Shown here piece after piece: positions 22,062 to 34,649 of a DNA stretch of 64,000 bases. A program made the translations under genes and the position numbers. The stretch's first letter is position 1. Each line of letters opens with the position of its first letter. The notes below the pieces were generated by a model that was not told where the DNA came from, made no database searches, and saw only the letters and a list, made by a program, of their open reading frames with translations. This DNA comes from Rhaphigaster nebulosa. Its lineage: Eukaryota; Arthropoda; Insecta; Hemiptera; Pentatomidae. The stretch is from assembly GCA_948150685.1 (NCBI GenBank), contig OX411306.1:233191147-233255146 (forward strand), written 5' to 3'.

Positions 22062-24345
22062 TCCACTTTGTCCACCACTTTCAATACCATTAATATACAG
22101 ATTACCTTCAGATTTAACCATCCTCCCACTTTACTGCCTTGTTCGACGCAGCAGGAAGCCATAAATAACATTAACTCCTAAGCAGCTTACAATAAGTTGC
22201 AATTGATCGTAGAGTAATCTAAGTTCATCCAATTCAGTTCCAAGCACCTCCATCATTCTCTTCCTATCGCCCCTTACATAACCTCAAATTAAGCAAGAGA
22301 TAAATCTTTAATAACCTGTCTAATTGTTCTTAGGCCTCTTCTTAAAACCTCATCTTTGATTAAAAACTGTCTAAAACAGGAAAATCCACGGCCATCCTTT
22401 AATAATAGCTAAGATTCCTCAGATCCTGGTATTATAGTTTGTTTTTTTTACTATCAAACTAACCCACTCCAACGAAAAAAAATATTAGATTATCTATGAA
22501 GATGAAGGAGAATGGATGAATTGGAAAATATTAAGGTCAACTGAGGGATATAATCTTGAAGTAAATTTTCAGAATCATAAAATGAGTTTATTTCAATTTG
22601 CAAGGTAAGTGAAATTAATATAGCTTATAAAATTCGAAGAAGCTCAGACATCTATTCATTCAGTTTTAATCCTTTACAAAGTTTCTTAGGCTATGTAAAG
22701 TGTAATATTATGTGCAGTGTCTAAGGGCAAATATCCCTCGGCTGTAATTCTTCCTCCATGAAGTCTGGAGGCAAATGTCCTCTATAATAAGTCAAATGTA
22801 TATAATAGCTTGACAGAACATTCTGCTCACCAGATCTGCAATTTATTACACCTTGATTAATTATATTTTCCCCTCACAGAGCAGTTTTGATTATTTTTTT
22901 AACAATTAACATTGTCACTTAATGAAGCCCTATAGGTCTAATTATCAATTAAAATCAAACTTAAGCATTGTTATTAATTTCTAGTATCAGGTACTCTTTG
23001 TATAACTTAATAATAACTTCAGGTACTCTTAATTGGATACTCTATTATCTCTCTCATCCTTATTAGCAAAAACACTGTTAATTTCAGTCTAATTAAGCCA
23101 TCGCGTAATACGTAAATGTATGTTTATATTCATGAATGTATAAACATATGGCTGTGAAATTGGGAAGTTCCTAATTGTAATCGCGAAAATTTTCGGTTTT
23201 CAGATGTCGACGGAAATATCCATTTTGACATTTAATATATCCATCCATTCCAAATATCCATCCCTGAATGCATTTTGACTAGTTTCGTCGTGGCGTCTGT
23301 ACGTACGTACGTTCGTATCTCGCATAACTCAAAAACGGTTAGCCATAGAAAGTTGTAATTTTGTATTTAGGATTGTTGTAAAATCTAGTTATGAACCGGG
23401 AGATTCCCCCAAAAAGGCATTTTGGTCACTGCTTGATTACCGGAAATGGTACTTTACTTGTAGGTCATAATTGATTTCCATTAAAAATTATATTAAAATA
23501 CTATACAAAACTTCTCAAATTTAGTATTTATAATTTATATATTGATTTATATAACATACTAGATTTTGGTCTAAATTGGAAAACCGAAAGCGGTACTTTA
23601 CTTGTAGGTCATACTAGACTTTCATCAAAAATTATATTAAAATATAATGGATAATATCTCAAATTTGGTCAATAGGACTTTTATATCAATATAAATGTAT
23701 TTACTAGATTTTGGTTAAAATTCGTGAACCGAAAAGAGTACTTTACTTGAAGTTCATAATAAGCTGACATCAAAAATTATATTTAAATTAAAAGACAAAT
23801 CATATGCTTCGGTAATAAAGGTTACAAACGCAATTTGGTTTTCAATCCAATTAAACATCATTATTACTTGTTTTAAGTGTTAAAACTGAGTGTAAAATAT
23901 TGGTTTTTCTCCCCATTTGTGAGATCAACAAGTCTGCAGTATGAGAATAAGATATTAGTTAAGTGGGTTTTTCTGCTTAAAATGACGAAACTGTCGATTT
24001 CCAATGCTTTATCCAGTATTATGGACAGTTTTATTGTTGTCACGGAATATCATGGAAACTAGTTACCTACTGAAGGAAAACGACATATAATAACGGAATG
24101 AGACCTCCAGGAACAAGAGTGTGTGTTTTTGTGTACGTGTGTCAATAGATGGATGTCGGGACGCCGAGTGCCAATCTTCGGAAACTAGTAACCAAATTCA
24201 GTATCACTTTTTGAGCCACGGATTTACAATTTAATAGGCATACAAGGAAGTCATGTGTTGTCCACATCAGATTTTTGTAATATAGCTATATGTATCCCGT
24301 TAACAAAGATTGAATTCCATTTGCTCAAAATTAAAATTATTCTAA
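22060..24345. other. Inner part of left arm, no gene recognised
   Basis: Non-coding. It includes a repeat-like block at about 23160-23750 (CGACGGAAATATCCATTTTG, GCATAACTCAAAAACGGTTA, and three similar CTTTACTTGTAGGTCATA-type motifs about 120-190 bp apart). All of it is mirrored in R at 26640-28360. Confidence 0.5.
23755..23945 (+). repeat. Inverted-repeat unit near palindrome inner edge
   Basis: Its reverse complement occurs twice: at about 24365-24560 (spacer side) and at 26480-26690 (in R). Anchor CATACTGCAGACTTGTTGAT at 24360 and 26484. The first pair forms a local fold-back with a loop of about 400 bases just inside the left arm. Confidence 0.7.
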
Positions 24346-24569
24346 AATTATTAAAATTCTCATACTGCAGACTTGTTGATCTCACAAATGGGGAGTTTCG
24401 TCGGAAGTTATTGTAAAAACCAGTATTTTACACTCAGTTTTAACACTTAAAACAAGTAATAAAGATGTTTAATTGGATTGAAAACCAAATTTCGTTTGTA
24501 ACCTTTATTACCGAAGCATATGATTTGTCTTTTAATTTAAATATAATTTTTGATGTCAGCTTATTATAG

Positions 24570-25230
24570 GCGTCACCCAATAAAAATGTATAGCACATGG
24601 CTTTATTCAGTTCATAGCAATAATGATGTCTTTGTCACCAGTTAATATGAATAAAAATTGTTTCTCAAATGTCTCCAATGTTTTTTTTTTTTTTTGTTTC
24701 ATATCCCCTCTGGAGTATTTAATAGATATAAGTAGATTCACATCTTCATTTGATAATTTTCCTTTTTCTGTAACAGTATTACATTCTAAGGAATTTATGA
24801 AGTAAAGATAAATTCTTTGATATACTTTTTTTTTTGTTTTTATTAAATAATAATCTTAATGGGGCTCACCAATGTTTTATGATATAACTAACACGAAACT
24901 TAAACTAATTTAAAACTAAAATCATTAGTTGATTCAATGTTCACTTCGTTGGGTTCTGCAACCATACCGGTGGTGGTGCTGGAGTTGATGCATAGAACGG
25001 AGGTTTACTAAGATATTTTAGTGAGTAGAAGAATTTGATATGCCTCTGCTTGATGAATTCAGGTTATATTGAAAATTCCATAAGGTCATGGAGAGATGAT
25101 GGCTTCTTCTTCAGCAACATGATGACCATCTTCCTCAACATGATGTCTTGGAATCGCGGTAGATGACGCTGCGTGCCATCGTTAAGGTAGGTAAACAGCG
25201 GTGCGCTATGAACAAGTGTTGGTCGCATAA
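24570..25230 (-). mobile_element. LINE 3' fragment in palindrome spacer
   Basis: Direct match to 11770-12400 and 50090-50740, with words ATGTATAGCACATGGC, GCAACCATACCGGTGG and CTCTGCTTGATGAATTCAGG. It is the same minus-strand LINE C-terminal region as 1083-1480. No intact frame. Confidence 0.65.
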
Positions 25231-25233
25231 GTG

Positions 25234-25288
25234 TTAGGTCACCTCACCTCCTGCTCCTATCCTAGGAGCAGGAGATGAGGTGATCTAA
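25234..25288. repeat. Hairpin at centre of giant palindrome
   Basis: 25-nt arms 25234-25258 and 25264-25288 are reverse complements except for about two G-T-type differences. The loop is ATCCT. It lies at the boundary between the LINE-derived and 3430-like halves of the spacer, within about 50 bases of the geometric centre of the L/R arms. Confidence 0.8.
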
Positions 25289-25305
25289 CTTTTTTGTACA
25301 CACAG

Positions 25306-25686
25306 TTATATCAGATTATCGAAACAGAACAACGTGTTGGCTACGTGATTATTTAAGAAATCAAGTTGAATAAAGTGATGTAGGGTAAGTGCGTTTTCGG
25401 GGTAAGCTCGAAATTGTCTCGTTACATCCCTCAACTGGTTAGAGTTGCCCTTTACGGAGCGTGAAGTCTGAGCACTGTTGTTTAAGAAATAAGCCACGAA
25501 AGTTTGCTCCGATGAAGTATTTGTTCCAACCTGTTGAACTACCAGTAGGCTCTTCTTTTGCCGTAAGCTACCAAAGTTGCTCTTCAAAATCATGAAATGT
25601 GAAACCGAACTATTTTGCACTTGGCCCAAAATCGCTCCTGTTTGAATAATGAATACTCCAGATGCCTTGTACGCACTTACCCCCAA
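25306..25686 (-). other. Unrecognised 126-codon minus-strand frame
   Basis: Open frame in the spacer. Its N-terminal portion (GVSAYKASGVFIIQTGAIL) has degenerate relatives in the DNA at 3460-3560, 38940-39030 and 41610-41710, where the frame is not kept. No domain recognised. The middle is Ser/Asn/Gln-rich. Could be a chance frame or a transposon remnant. Confidence 0.25.
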
Positions 25687-27222
25687 GGCGTACTAAGCAT
25701 TAGTCAATTAAATAATCAATCTCATTAAAATGGGCGTAATTGAAACGTAGGTTTTAATGTAATATTTTAGCATAATCGTGAAAGGAACATTATTTAAAAA
25801 AAAGGAGGAAAAACATATTTTCAACAATAAAAATTTTACAGCCTTGTAAAGTCTCTAAAGTTTGTAAAATTTAGTACGCACTTGCCCGACATTATTAGGT
25901 TTCTCTGATAGCACCAACAATCTTATTTACAAACTAATTCGGACAACTTGTAAAGAAGGGAGGCTAACAGATATAATTACTTATAATAAAAATCGTTCAT
26001 TAATTTTGAACTGAAATAATTTGTCATCATTGTTCTAATATACATGAACAAATATAAAATTTAAGGTCAACAAGTCAATAATTTTAATTTTGAGCAAATG
26101 GAATTCAATCTTTGTTAACGGGATACATATAGCTATATTAAAAATATCTGATGTGGACAACACATGACTTCCTTGTACGCCTATTAAATTGTAAATCCGT
26201 GGCTCAAAAAGTGATACTGAATTTGGTTACTAGATTCCGAAGATTGGTACTAGGCGTCCCGACATCCATCTATTGACTCACGTACACAAAAACACATAAT
26301 CTTGTTCCTGGAGGTCTCATTCCGTTATTATATGTCGTTTTCCTTCAGTAGGTAACTAGTTTCTAAGATATTTCTCCATGTTCCGTGACAACAATAAAAC
26401 TGTCAATATCATTGGATAAAGCATTGGAAATCGACAGTTTCGACATTTTAAGCGGAAAAACCCAGTTAACTAATATCTTATTCTCATACTGCAGACTTGT
26501 TGATCTCACAAATGGGGAGAAAAAAACAGTATTTTACACTCAGTTTTAACACTTAAAACAAGTAATAAAGATGTTTAATTGGATTGAAAACCAAATTGCG
26601 TTTGTAACCTTTATTACCGAAGCATATGATTTGTCTATTAATTTAAATATAATTTTTGATGTCAGCTTATTATGAACTTCAAGTAAAGTACTCTTTTCGG
26701 TTCACGAATTCTAACAAAAATCTAGTAAATACATTTATATTGATATAAAAGTCCTATTTACCAAATTCGAGGTGATGTATTTTAATAAAATTTTTGATGA
26801 AAGTCTAATATGACCTACAAGTAAAGTACCGCTTTCGATTTTCCAATTTAGACCAAAATCTAGTATGTTATATAAATCAATATATAAATTATAAATTTGA
26901 GAAGTTTTGTATAGTATTTTAATATAAATTTGATGGAAATCAAATATGACCTGCAAGTAAAGTACCACTTCCGGTAATCAAGGAGTGACCAAAAAAGGAG
27001 GTTCATAACTAGACTTTACAACAATCCTAAATACAAAATTACAACTTTTTACGGCTAACCGTTTTTGAGTTATGCGAAATACGACCGTAGGTACGTAGAG
27101 ACGCCACGACGAAACTAGTCAAAATGCATTCAGGGATGGATATTTGGAATGGATGGATATATTAAATGTCAAAATGGATATTTCCGTCGACATCTGAAAA
27201 CCGAAAATTTTCGCGATTACAA

Positions 27223-27250
27223 TACTTCCTTTACTTCGTACAAGGAAGTA
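27223..27250. repeat. Small hairpin present in R, absent in L
   Basis: Arms TACTTCCTT (27223-27231) and AAGGAAGTA (27242-27250) flank a 10-base loop. The equivalent site in L (about 23165-23195) joins the flanks with most of the hairpin missing. Confidence 0.7.
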
Positions 27251-28366
27251 AAAAGGAACTTCCCAATTTCACAGCCATATGTTTATACATTCATGAATAT
27301 AAACATACATTTACGTATTAGGCGATGGCTTAATTAGACTGAAATTAACAGTGTTTTTGCTAATAAGGATGAGAGAGATAATAGAGTATCCAATTAAGAG
27401 TACCTGAAGTTATTATTAAGTTATACAAAGAGTACCTGATACTAGAAATTAATAACAATGCTTATGTTTGATTTTAATTAATAATTAGACCTATAGGGCT
27501 TCATTAAGTGACAATGTTAATTGTTAAAAAAATAATCAAAACTGCTCTGTGAGGGGAAAATATAATTAATCAAGGTGTAATAAATTGCAGATCTGGTGAG
27601 CAGAATGTTCTGTCAAGCTATTATATACATTTGATTTATTATAGAGGACATTTGCCTCCAGACTTCATGGTGGAAGAATTACAGCCGAGGGATATTTGCC
27701 CTTAGACACTGCACATAATATTACACTTTACATAGCCTAAGAAACTTTGTAAAGGATTAAAACTGAATGGAGAGATGTCTGAGCTTCTTAAAATTTTATA
27801 AGCTATATTAATTTCACTTACCTTGCAAATTGAAATAAACTCATTTTATGATTCTGAAAATTTACTTCAAGATTATATCCCTCAGTTGACCTTAATATAT
27901 TCCAATTCATCCATTCTCCTTCATCTTCACCGATAATCTAATCTTTTGTTTGGTTGGAATGGGTTAGTTTGATAGTAAAAAAGACAAACTATAATACCAG
28001 GAGCTGAGGAATCTTAGCTATTATTAAAGAATGGCCGTGGATTTTCCTGTTTTAGACAGTTTTTAATCAAAGGTGAGGTTTTAAGAAGAGGCCTAAGAAC
28101 AATTAGACAGGTTATTAAAGATTTATCTCTTGCTTAATTTGAGGTTATGTAAGGGGCAATAGGAAGAGAATGAAGGAGGTGCTTGGAATTGAATTGGATG
28201 AACTTAGATTACTCTACGATCAATTGCAACTTATTGTAAGCTGCTTAGGAGTTAATGTTATTTATGGCTTCCTGCTGCGTCGAACAAGGCAGTAAAGTGG
28301 GAGGATGGTTAAATCTGAATGTAATCTGTATATAAATGGTATTGAAAGTGGTGGACAAAGTGGAGT

Positions 28367-28388
28367 TTATATATATATATATATATAT
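28367..28388. repeat. Short (TA)n microsatellite
   Basis: R counterpart of the 21998-22058 tract. Confidence 0.9.
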
Positions 28389-29545
28389 GTGCACACACTG
28401 AAAAAGGTTGTTGTGATTGAGGAGCCCAGAGAAACACCAGGTGTAAGAAGGGGAGAAAAGAAGGACGACAAATGTTTGGGAGTGGATTCGCGAAGGAGCG
28501 AAACCAAAGACTCTTGACAAGGAAATTATAATGGAAATATAATTTGGAACATTTGGATGAATATAACAAGTAGGAATTCCTTTTTTTCCAAATTCCATAT
28601 TATGAATACAAAATATTTCAAAGAGATGGTCTGTGTATCGGTCATAAATAAAATAAAACAGTTGTAACTATATATTTAATGCCGACTTTTCGACCCTCAT
28701 TGTAGGACCTTTCAGATAAACTGGGTGAACACTACCTGACCATATGATAATAGTGTCACCCAGTTAAAAATATTTCCAGCAGCCAAAATGCTTCTGTGTG
28801 TCCCTTTCTCTACAAATTTCTAAAGAATATTAAGCAAACCTGTAAAGATACTAGGCACTTTTAAGACGGTCGATCCATCTATCAATCGTTATCCATTTCA
28901 ACTCAAAGAAAAGAAAATTGAAGAGTTAACAATTCTACAATGTACATCACAGATCATAAATCAACAATCATCTTGCCATTATGCGCTTCACATACCAAAA
29001 AGCTCCCTTACCATTACAAGTTTTCATCACTTTAATGCATCTCCTTAATAAACTATTTTTTTCTTCTTAAGGGTGATCACAAAAAAAAATAACACTGCAA
29101 TTACAAAAAATAAAATAAAAACTATAATAACATCATAACTCATAACTGAAACATTATAAAATCATAACTATAAATGCTTAAAAATTAAAAACATTACAGC
29201 AATTGCTGAAAGAGCAAAATAAAAATTCACAACTACAATTGATTAAAAATCAAAAAAAAAAACAACAATTTCTAAAAGAGCATAACGAAAAATCACATAC
29301 AAATCAAAACAACTGATTACAAATAAATAATACAATCAAACAAGAAGCACAACTAAAAACAGCAGTTGCACACATATCGATCATAAAATGTATACAAATC
29401 AAAAATGCTACTAAAAAACATTTTCATATTTTTATTAACAAAAATTTTTATTTTTATAAATTTCATATTTTAGTAAAAAACAATAAATATTTGTGGCCAA
29501 GTTCTATTTAAAAACTTACAGCGATTCTAGAACTATGTGCTCCGT

Positions 29546-30616
29546 CTATCTTTCGTCCTCTCTGTCTAAAAGTGGTAAAGACATTAGAGCCCATTTTAAA
29601 TTAGTCACAAGGAACTTTAATGACTTCGTCCAATGATCTTCGGAATTAAACTGAATTTTTATGGAATAAGAAATTCCGGTGCTATCGTCTTCTAATGTTG
29701 CACTTTTAATTGTATAGGGAAAACAAATTACAGATTGATTCGATTCTTTCAGCTGCTGTAAGCATTCGAGGAAGGCAGCCATCGCTCTATCTAATTTGTT
29801 ATCGAACCGATATTTGAAACTACCATAACCAAAAAGTGGTAATTTCTTTTTCTTCACAGTCATCTCAATGTATGAATGGTTTCCAAACGGCACCAGACGG
29901 AATTTTTTAAATTTTAAATTCATCCTCTTAGCAAGTGCTAAGAGAAGAAGGGAAATTTGTCCCCATGCAGAATTGATTTCGTTCCAATCCACTGGAGCAG
30001 AAGACAGATATCCCAGTCTCATATCGTTAATTGTACCATAATCATCCTTGTACCATATGTTAAATGTAGCCTGAAATATATTCGTATTTTTCAATACATC
30101 TATATTTCTTTCGTTATAAACGATCTGAGAATTTAAACTTATCAATTCCTCCTGAGTAAAGTGATGATTATACAAATATTTATAATATGACCTAAAGTAT
30201 TTCAGTTCTTCTCCAACCAATTCTTTATTTCTTTTTAACAGTGCGTTATATTCAAATGTTATTTCCTTTTCTTCTAGTTTTTCCATCGATAATTCAAATT
30301 TGAGCTTCTCTTCTTCTAACAGGAGATCCTCCAACTCTTTTTCGAGTTCTCTTATGTCCTCATCAAAATTTTCAGCTTCGAGCGTCTGGAGAAATTGAAT
30401 ATAATCATTATATTCCTCCTCCGTGAATTTTAAATGATCCTCCATCATAAGAGTTAACTTATCCATACATTCCACACACGCACGGGGATCGATTTCTGAG
30501 TTGGAGGAAAGGGAATCATAAAAGTAGGTAGTGACGTTCACGATACGTGATAATTCACCAGGTGCTTCAGGAGGGGCTTCCAAGAAAGTGAATCCTTCTA
30601 CAGAGTCATCCTCCAT
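29546..30616 (-). CDS. Beclin-1/Atg6-like protein, N-terminally truncated (copy R)
   Basis: Same 356-residue architecture as the L copy (BH3-equivalent, CVEC, coiled coil, BARA domain) on the other strand. About 16 residues differ from L, spread over the coiled coil and BARA domain and clustered at the very C-terminus (RILEREGER versus PLLDREDER). Aromatic-finger position is Y-R-F. By hand count the nucleotide changes from L are about 18 replacement and 3 silent. No stop or indel. TTTCAG precedes the ATG as in L. An upstream in-frame ATG at 30667 would add 17 residues. The nested palindrome upstream of L is represented here by one half only, so the putative promoter regions differ. Confidence 0.9.
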   Translation of the reverse strand: MEDDSVEGFTFLEAPPEAPGELSRIVNVTTYFYDSLSSNSEIDPRACVECMDKLTLMMEDHLKFTEEEYNDYIQFLQTLEAENFDEDIRELEKELEDLLLEEEKLKFELSMEKLEEKEITFEYNALLKRNKELVGEELKYFRSYYKYLYNHHFTQEELISLNSQIVYNERNIDVLKNTNIFQATFNIWYKDDYGTINDMRLGYLSSAPVDWNEINSAWGQISLLLLALAKRMNLKFKKFRLVPFGNHSYIEMTVKKKKLPLFGYGSFKYRFDNKLDRAMAAFLECLQQLKESNQSVICFPYTIKSATLEDDSTGISYSIKIQFNSEDHWTKSLKFLVTNLKWALMSLPLLDREDER

Positions 30617-30719
30617 CTGAAACGAATGTACAAAATAATCAATGAAAGCTGTTTCTAATATATACATAGGTTTGAAGTATATAGAAACTTCAATGGAGAA
30701 TAGCGAAAAAACGTATATA

Positions 30720-32050
30720 TTATATTATTGTTACTAGCACTTACAATGGAAAACAAAAAATATTTTTTCTTCCGAAATAGCTATAGAGTGTGAGTATAGA
30801 TTCATTAATGTATTAAGCTACACGAGGTATAGTTACTTTTTTCAAATTGACTCTATTTTTTGTAAAATAAATCTAGATAAGTTACAGGATATATTGCCTT
30901 TATTTAAAAATTAGAGTCAATTGGGCAAATCTGATATTTTTCTGAAATTGAGCGGACTGAAATTATTCAGGTTAGCCTTGAAACCCTCCGCGAACAAATC
31001 ACTATTTCCCGAAAAAAAAATTTCATTTTCTTTCTTTTAATGTAAGAGTATGTATTGCTTTTATTTAAAAAACTGGAGTCAATTCGGCAAATCTGATATT
31101 TTTCTCGTACAAAGAAGAATGCCATTATCCAGAACCGATTATGAAACCCTGCGCCGCAAAATCACTGTTGCCCTGTGCTTTTGTACTAACATGAGCTCGC
31201 TGATGTAATTAAACTAAATTATGTCAAGCGAGCTAATAACTATTGCATTTATGAATGCTCATTGATGAGGAAGATGACTGACAGCGCTTACGTACCTCCC
31301 GCTTCACGGCTAATTGAGTGCATCTTCTAAGGAACCATTTCGAGTATTTTAAAAAGTGACTATTGGCTTTTAAAGAAAAATAAGTGTTCCACATGTTTTA
31401 TTTAGAGACCTTTTCCTTGTTTTTGGCCGTTTGATGGCCAGTGGTCTTGAAAGAAAAAGCAAATTATTTATTTAAATTATTCTATGTCTTTTGATTTTCT
31501 GACTATTCAGTTTTGTAACAAGGTCAATTATGATGAAATTAAGCCAAATGTAGAATGACAGTTAAAATAAAACTGAATCAAGTTAAAGCCGGTAGTCCGC
31601 CATCTTTGAACACCATTTTGGCAAGATGAGGCCACTTTTTTTTCTGGGAAGATTAGTTGTTTTTTTTTAATCATTTGTCACAAGGAACACAACGGTGTGT
31701 AATTTATAGGGTGTTGAGGGAGGAGGTGCACGATAGGGGGTCTGGCCCACATACACTACTTTATTTCTTCTGGAGCTGCACTCAATCAAGGTGCGTGGTG
31801 GTTTACGACCGGTTACAGGCGGTGTTGTATTCTCCTACCAGAAGAATTGTATGACGCTGCTTCGTAAGGTCTGTAACTCCAACTGTTTCAGAAAATGGTT
31901 CTAGGGTGAGCCCCACCACTAGAAAAACATTTCCAGTAACTTAATTCCCAAAAAATTCAGACTGCTCAAAACTCCCTTACAATGCATCCAATGAGTAGAA
32001 GGGATCCCATCCCAGGTCTGGCCTTACAAGAGATATAATGCAGGCTAAAT
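30720..32050 (-). repeat. Half of the nested palindrome (R)
   Basis: Corresponds to the reverse complement of 17100-17960 only. The second half (L 18000-19510) is absent, and the sequence passes directly to the Beclin upstream region at about 30715. R therefore probably represents the state before the inverted duplication, or a later deletion. Confidence 0.65.
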
Positions 32051-32269
32051 TTTTAGTTGGGTGATTCCATTAACTACTCGATATAATACTTAAATATAAT
32101 GCAACAGTGGATATAGAGTTAAAAAAATTAATTTAATTTCACTACATCCGCAAAGCATGTAAAATTATTTAATATGCAAACAAATATGCAAATTTAGTAA
32201 GCAATATTACAGATCTATGTTAGATATAAACGCAGTTTTAACATTTAAAACGAATTTCTTTGTTTTGTT

Positions 32270-32700
32270 ACTTTCTCTTACCTATATACGAAGTATATAG
32301 TAAGGGGGAGTTTTGCGATCGTGAAAATATTCGAATTCGAGTTTTCGATGGAAGTACACGTTTTAATGTCCCCTGTATCCAAATGACCAAGTCTCGCAAA
32401 ATGGTCTGTGTGTGTGTATATGAACAGTCTAGCTCAAAAACAAAAAGTCGTAAGATACTGAAATTACGTATTTAAGGTTGGTACATGCATATGATATTAC
32501 AGCAACATTTTCGTCAAAATCGACTTACCGGAAGTGCCACTTTATATAACCGATTTTACACTTGTTTACAATTTCCTCGAAAACGGCTCCAACGATTTTG
32601 ATGAAACTTGCCTAAATTATTCTTCATAAATGTCTTTAACTTTTCATTTATGTAGTAAATCACCGAGGAATAGCAGGGAAAAAAGTTATGATGAAAAGAA
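32270..32700 (+). repeat. r3 repeat with hairpin end, R copy
   Basis: Begins with CTTACCTATATACGAAGTAT, self-complementary over about 12 bases each side. Inverted counterpart of 16430-16870 and 60040-60447. Confidence 0.5.
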
Positions 32701-33984
32701 TTAAATATGTCATTCGATTAATATTTTTCTTGTATTCATTATTCATGACGTTTCAATCCCTGTAAATTAAAATGAAATTCTTATCAGAATCCGGTGCTAT
32801 CTATGATAGAAATAGTGTCAACTGATGTCAGCCTGCTTACAGACCTGGAGATTCAAACTTCAACCAAAACTTCTGATTAGGATCCCATTTTAATTTACAG
32901 AAAACGAAAAGTCATGAATAAAGAATAAAAGAAAGCCTTTAAAATTGTTTGATTTAGCTATTATATACATTCTCACATCATATAAAATAGGGTAGTTGAT
33001 GAACCCATTTTTCCAAATTGATATTATTTATTATTATTTCCATTATTTAAATTGATATTTAGAACATTAAACAAACCAGAATTCAATGATACATATAGTT
33101 ATAAAATGCATAGGGCTAAAATTCAAGTTTAAAATTTCACTTTCAATTGACCACCTATATTCTCTACTCTGTTGGTAAAATGATACAAGTAATATTTAAA
33201 TTATTTCTCTGAAATAAACGAATCAATAATTTAATAAATAATATCAGAGTATTCTGATGTGATTTTTGGTATTGACGCATTTTTGATTTAAAACAATATG
33301 CATATTTCTTTTGTTATTTTAATAAGGTATATACAAAAATTATTTAAGTATAACCTTTAAAATAATTTCTTATCCAAGTGTTTTTTTTTAATTTAAAATA
33401 CAAATCACGTATTTTAACAAGATGGCTAGGATAGCTATTTGAAATTTAAGCCTGTCTGCCGCCATGATGTCCCCTTTAAAATAACCCCCTGGATCTAACA
33501 TTTTACATTTTAATCTTTATACTTAATATTACTTATTATATGGTTCAAAAAAATACTATACAATATATCTAACATCAAAAATAAAGAATTGCACATAAGT
33601 CTGTACTCACCTGGTGATCAGAATACATTATAAAAAAAAAAAAAATTACGATGGAATATTAGAAACAACATTGAACAAAGGAGAATTCAATGATACATAT
33701 ATATACTAAGTGCTATACTATATATTACTTATAATATGGTTAAAAAATACTTAAAATATATCTAACATCTAAAATAAACAATTCTAAGTCTTTACTCACC
33801 TGGTAATCAGAATACATTTTTAAAAAAATAACAACAAAAAAACTAACCACTCAGCAGGCAACCAGAGAAGCTTGTGCTGGCTATACCACCTTCCAGCTGA
33901 CGTCACAAAGGGCTAGTTTCTGAATTTGGCACTGACCAGTATTTCGCAGTGTTATCTTACCCCCAATTACCCTTTGTGAACAAC

Positions 33985-33988
<4 letters not shown>

Positions 33989-34035
<47 letters not shown>
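33989..34035. repeat. (TA)n microsatellite
   Basis: TA tract between repeats r1 and r2 in R. The L' counterpart at 58190-58291 is twice as long. Confidence 0.95.
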
Positions 34036-34039
<4 letters not shown>

Positions 34040-34649
34040 AGAGAGAGATTAATGCAATATAATGTAAGATAATTAATGCAATGTAGTTAATATAATAGTT
34101 GTTCACTTTAAATTTGAACTTTCATTTAAATTAATATGAGAAAGGAAAAGAGGGGGGAGAGAGTTTTCAACGCTTGGTTAACAAAGGACTAAATACAATC
34201 CTCGCCTTGATTGGTCATCGATGAGGTTGCTATTGGGTTATATTTAAAACAAAAAACAATAATTATTTTAATGACTGTAGTAAGTACATTTTATGGAATA
34301 TATTTGTTTTTATCTGTCATGATTTGGCTGTCAAATTGTATGCTAATTTTGAGTTTTATATCGTATTTGAATTCTTTTGGCCATATTTTTCGAGTATAAT
34401 TATCGTAAATATGCTAAAAGAGTAATCAAATATGCAATACTTCAAATATAAAGATTCACCTCTATCCACAACAAGCAGTTGAATGGGATTTGAAACTTCT
34501 TTTTCCTCTCTTGTAAAGCATTGAAAACGTTACTTGCGGCAGTAAAATTATATCTATAAAGAGATTTGGAAATGCAGCTCGTATTACAAGACAGGGAAAT
34601 CAAAAACTCATAATTTGAACCATTCTCTAATTTATTTGTATATAAAATA

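Larger units (their letters stand above)
14980..24345 (+). repeat. Palindrome left arm (L)
   Basis: From about 15010 (AGAGAATGGTTCAAATTATG) to about 24345, this sequence is matched in reverse complement by R (34650 down to 26090) and directly by L' (57500 onward). Anchors: 16430-16870 with 32700-32270; 17100-17200 with 32050-31960; Beclin 19707-20777 with 30616-29546; 22700-22800 with 27740-27640; 24120-24300 with 26290-26120. Indels between the arms are mostly TA-tract length, the nested palindrome at 17140-19510, and outer rearrangement. Confidence 0.85.
24346..26089. other. Palindrome spacer
   Basis: About 1.75 kb between the arms that is not itself palindromic. From left to right: the inverted copy of 23755-23945; a LINE 3' fragment (24570-25230) related to 11770-12400; a perfect-looking hairpin (25234-25288); and a segment (25300-25990) related to 3430-3800 of duplicon A. 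The spacer is thus built from duplicon A material. Confidence 0.7.

Noticed and set aside
28245..28598. 117-codon minus frame also found in L (21819-22164) beginning MEFGKK in this copy
   Set aside because: Frame differs between arms, runs into a TA tract, and no domain is recognised; probably old repeat sequence.
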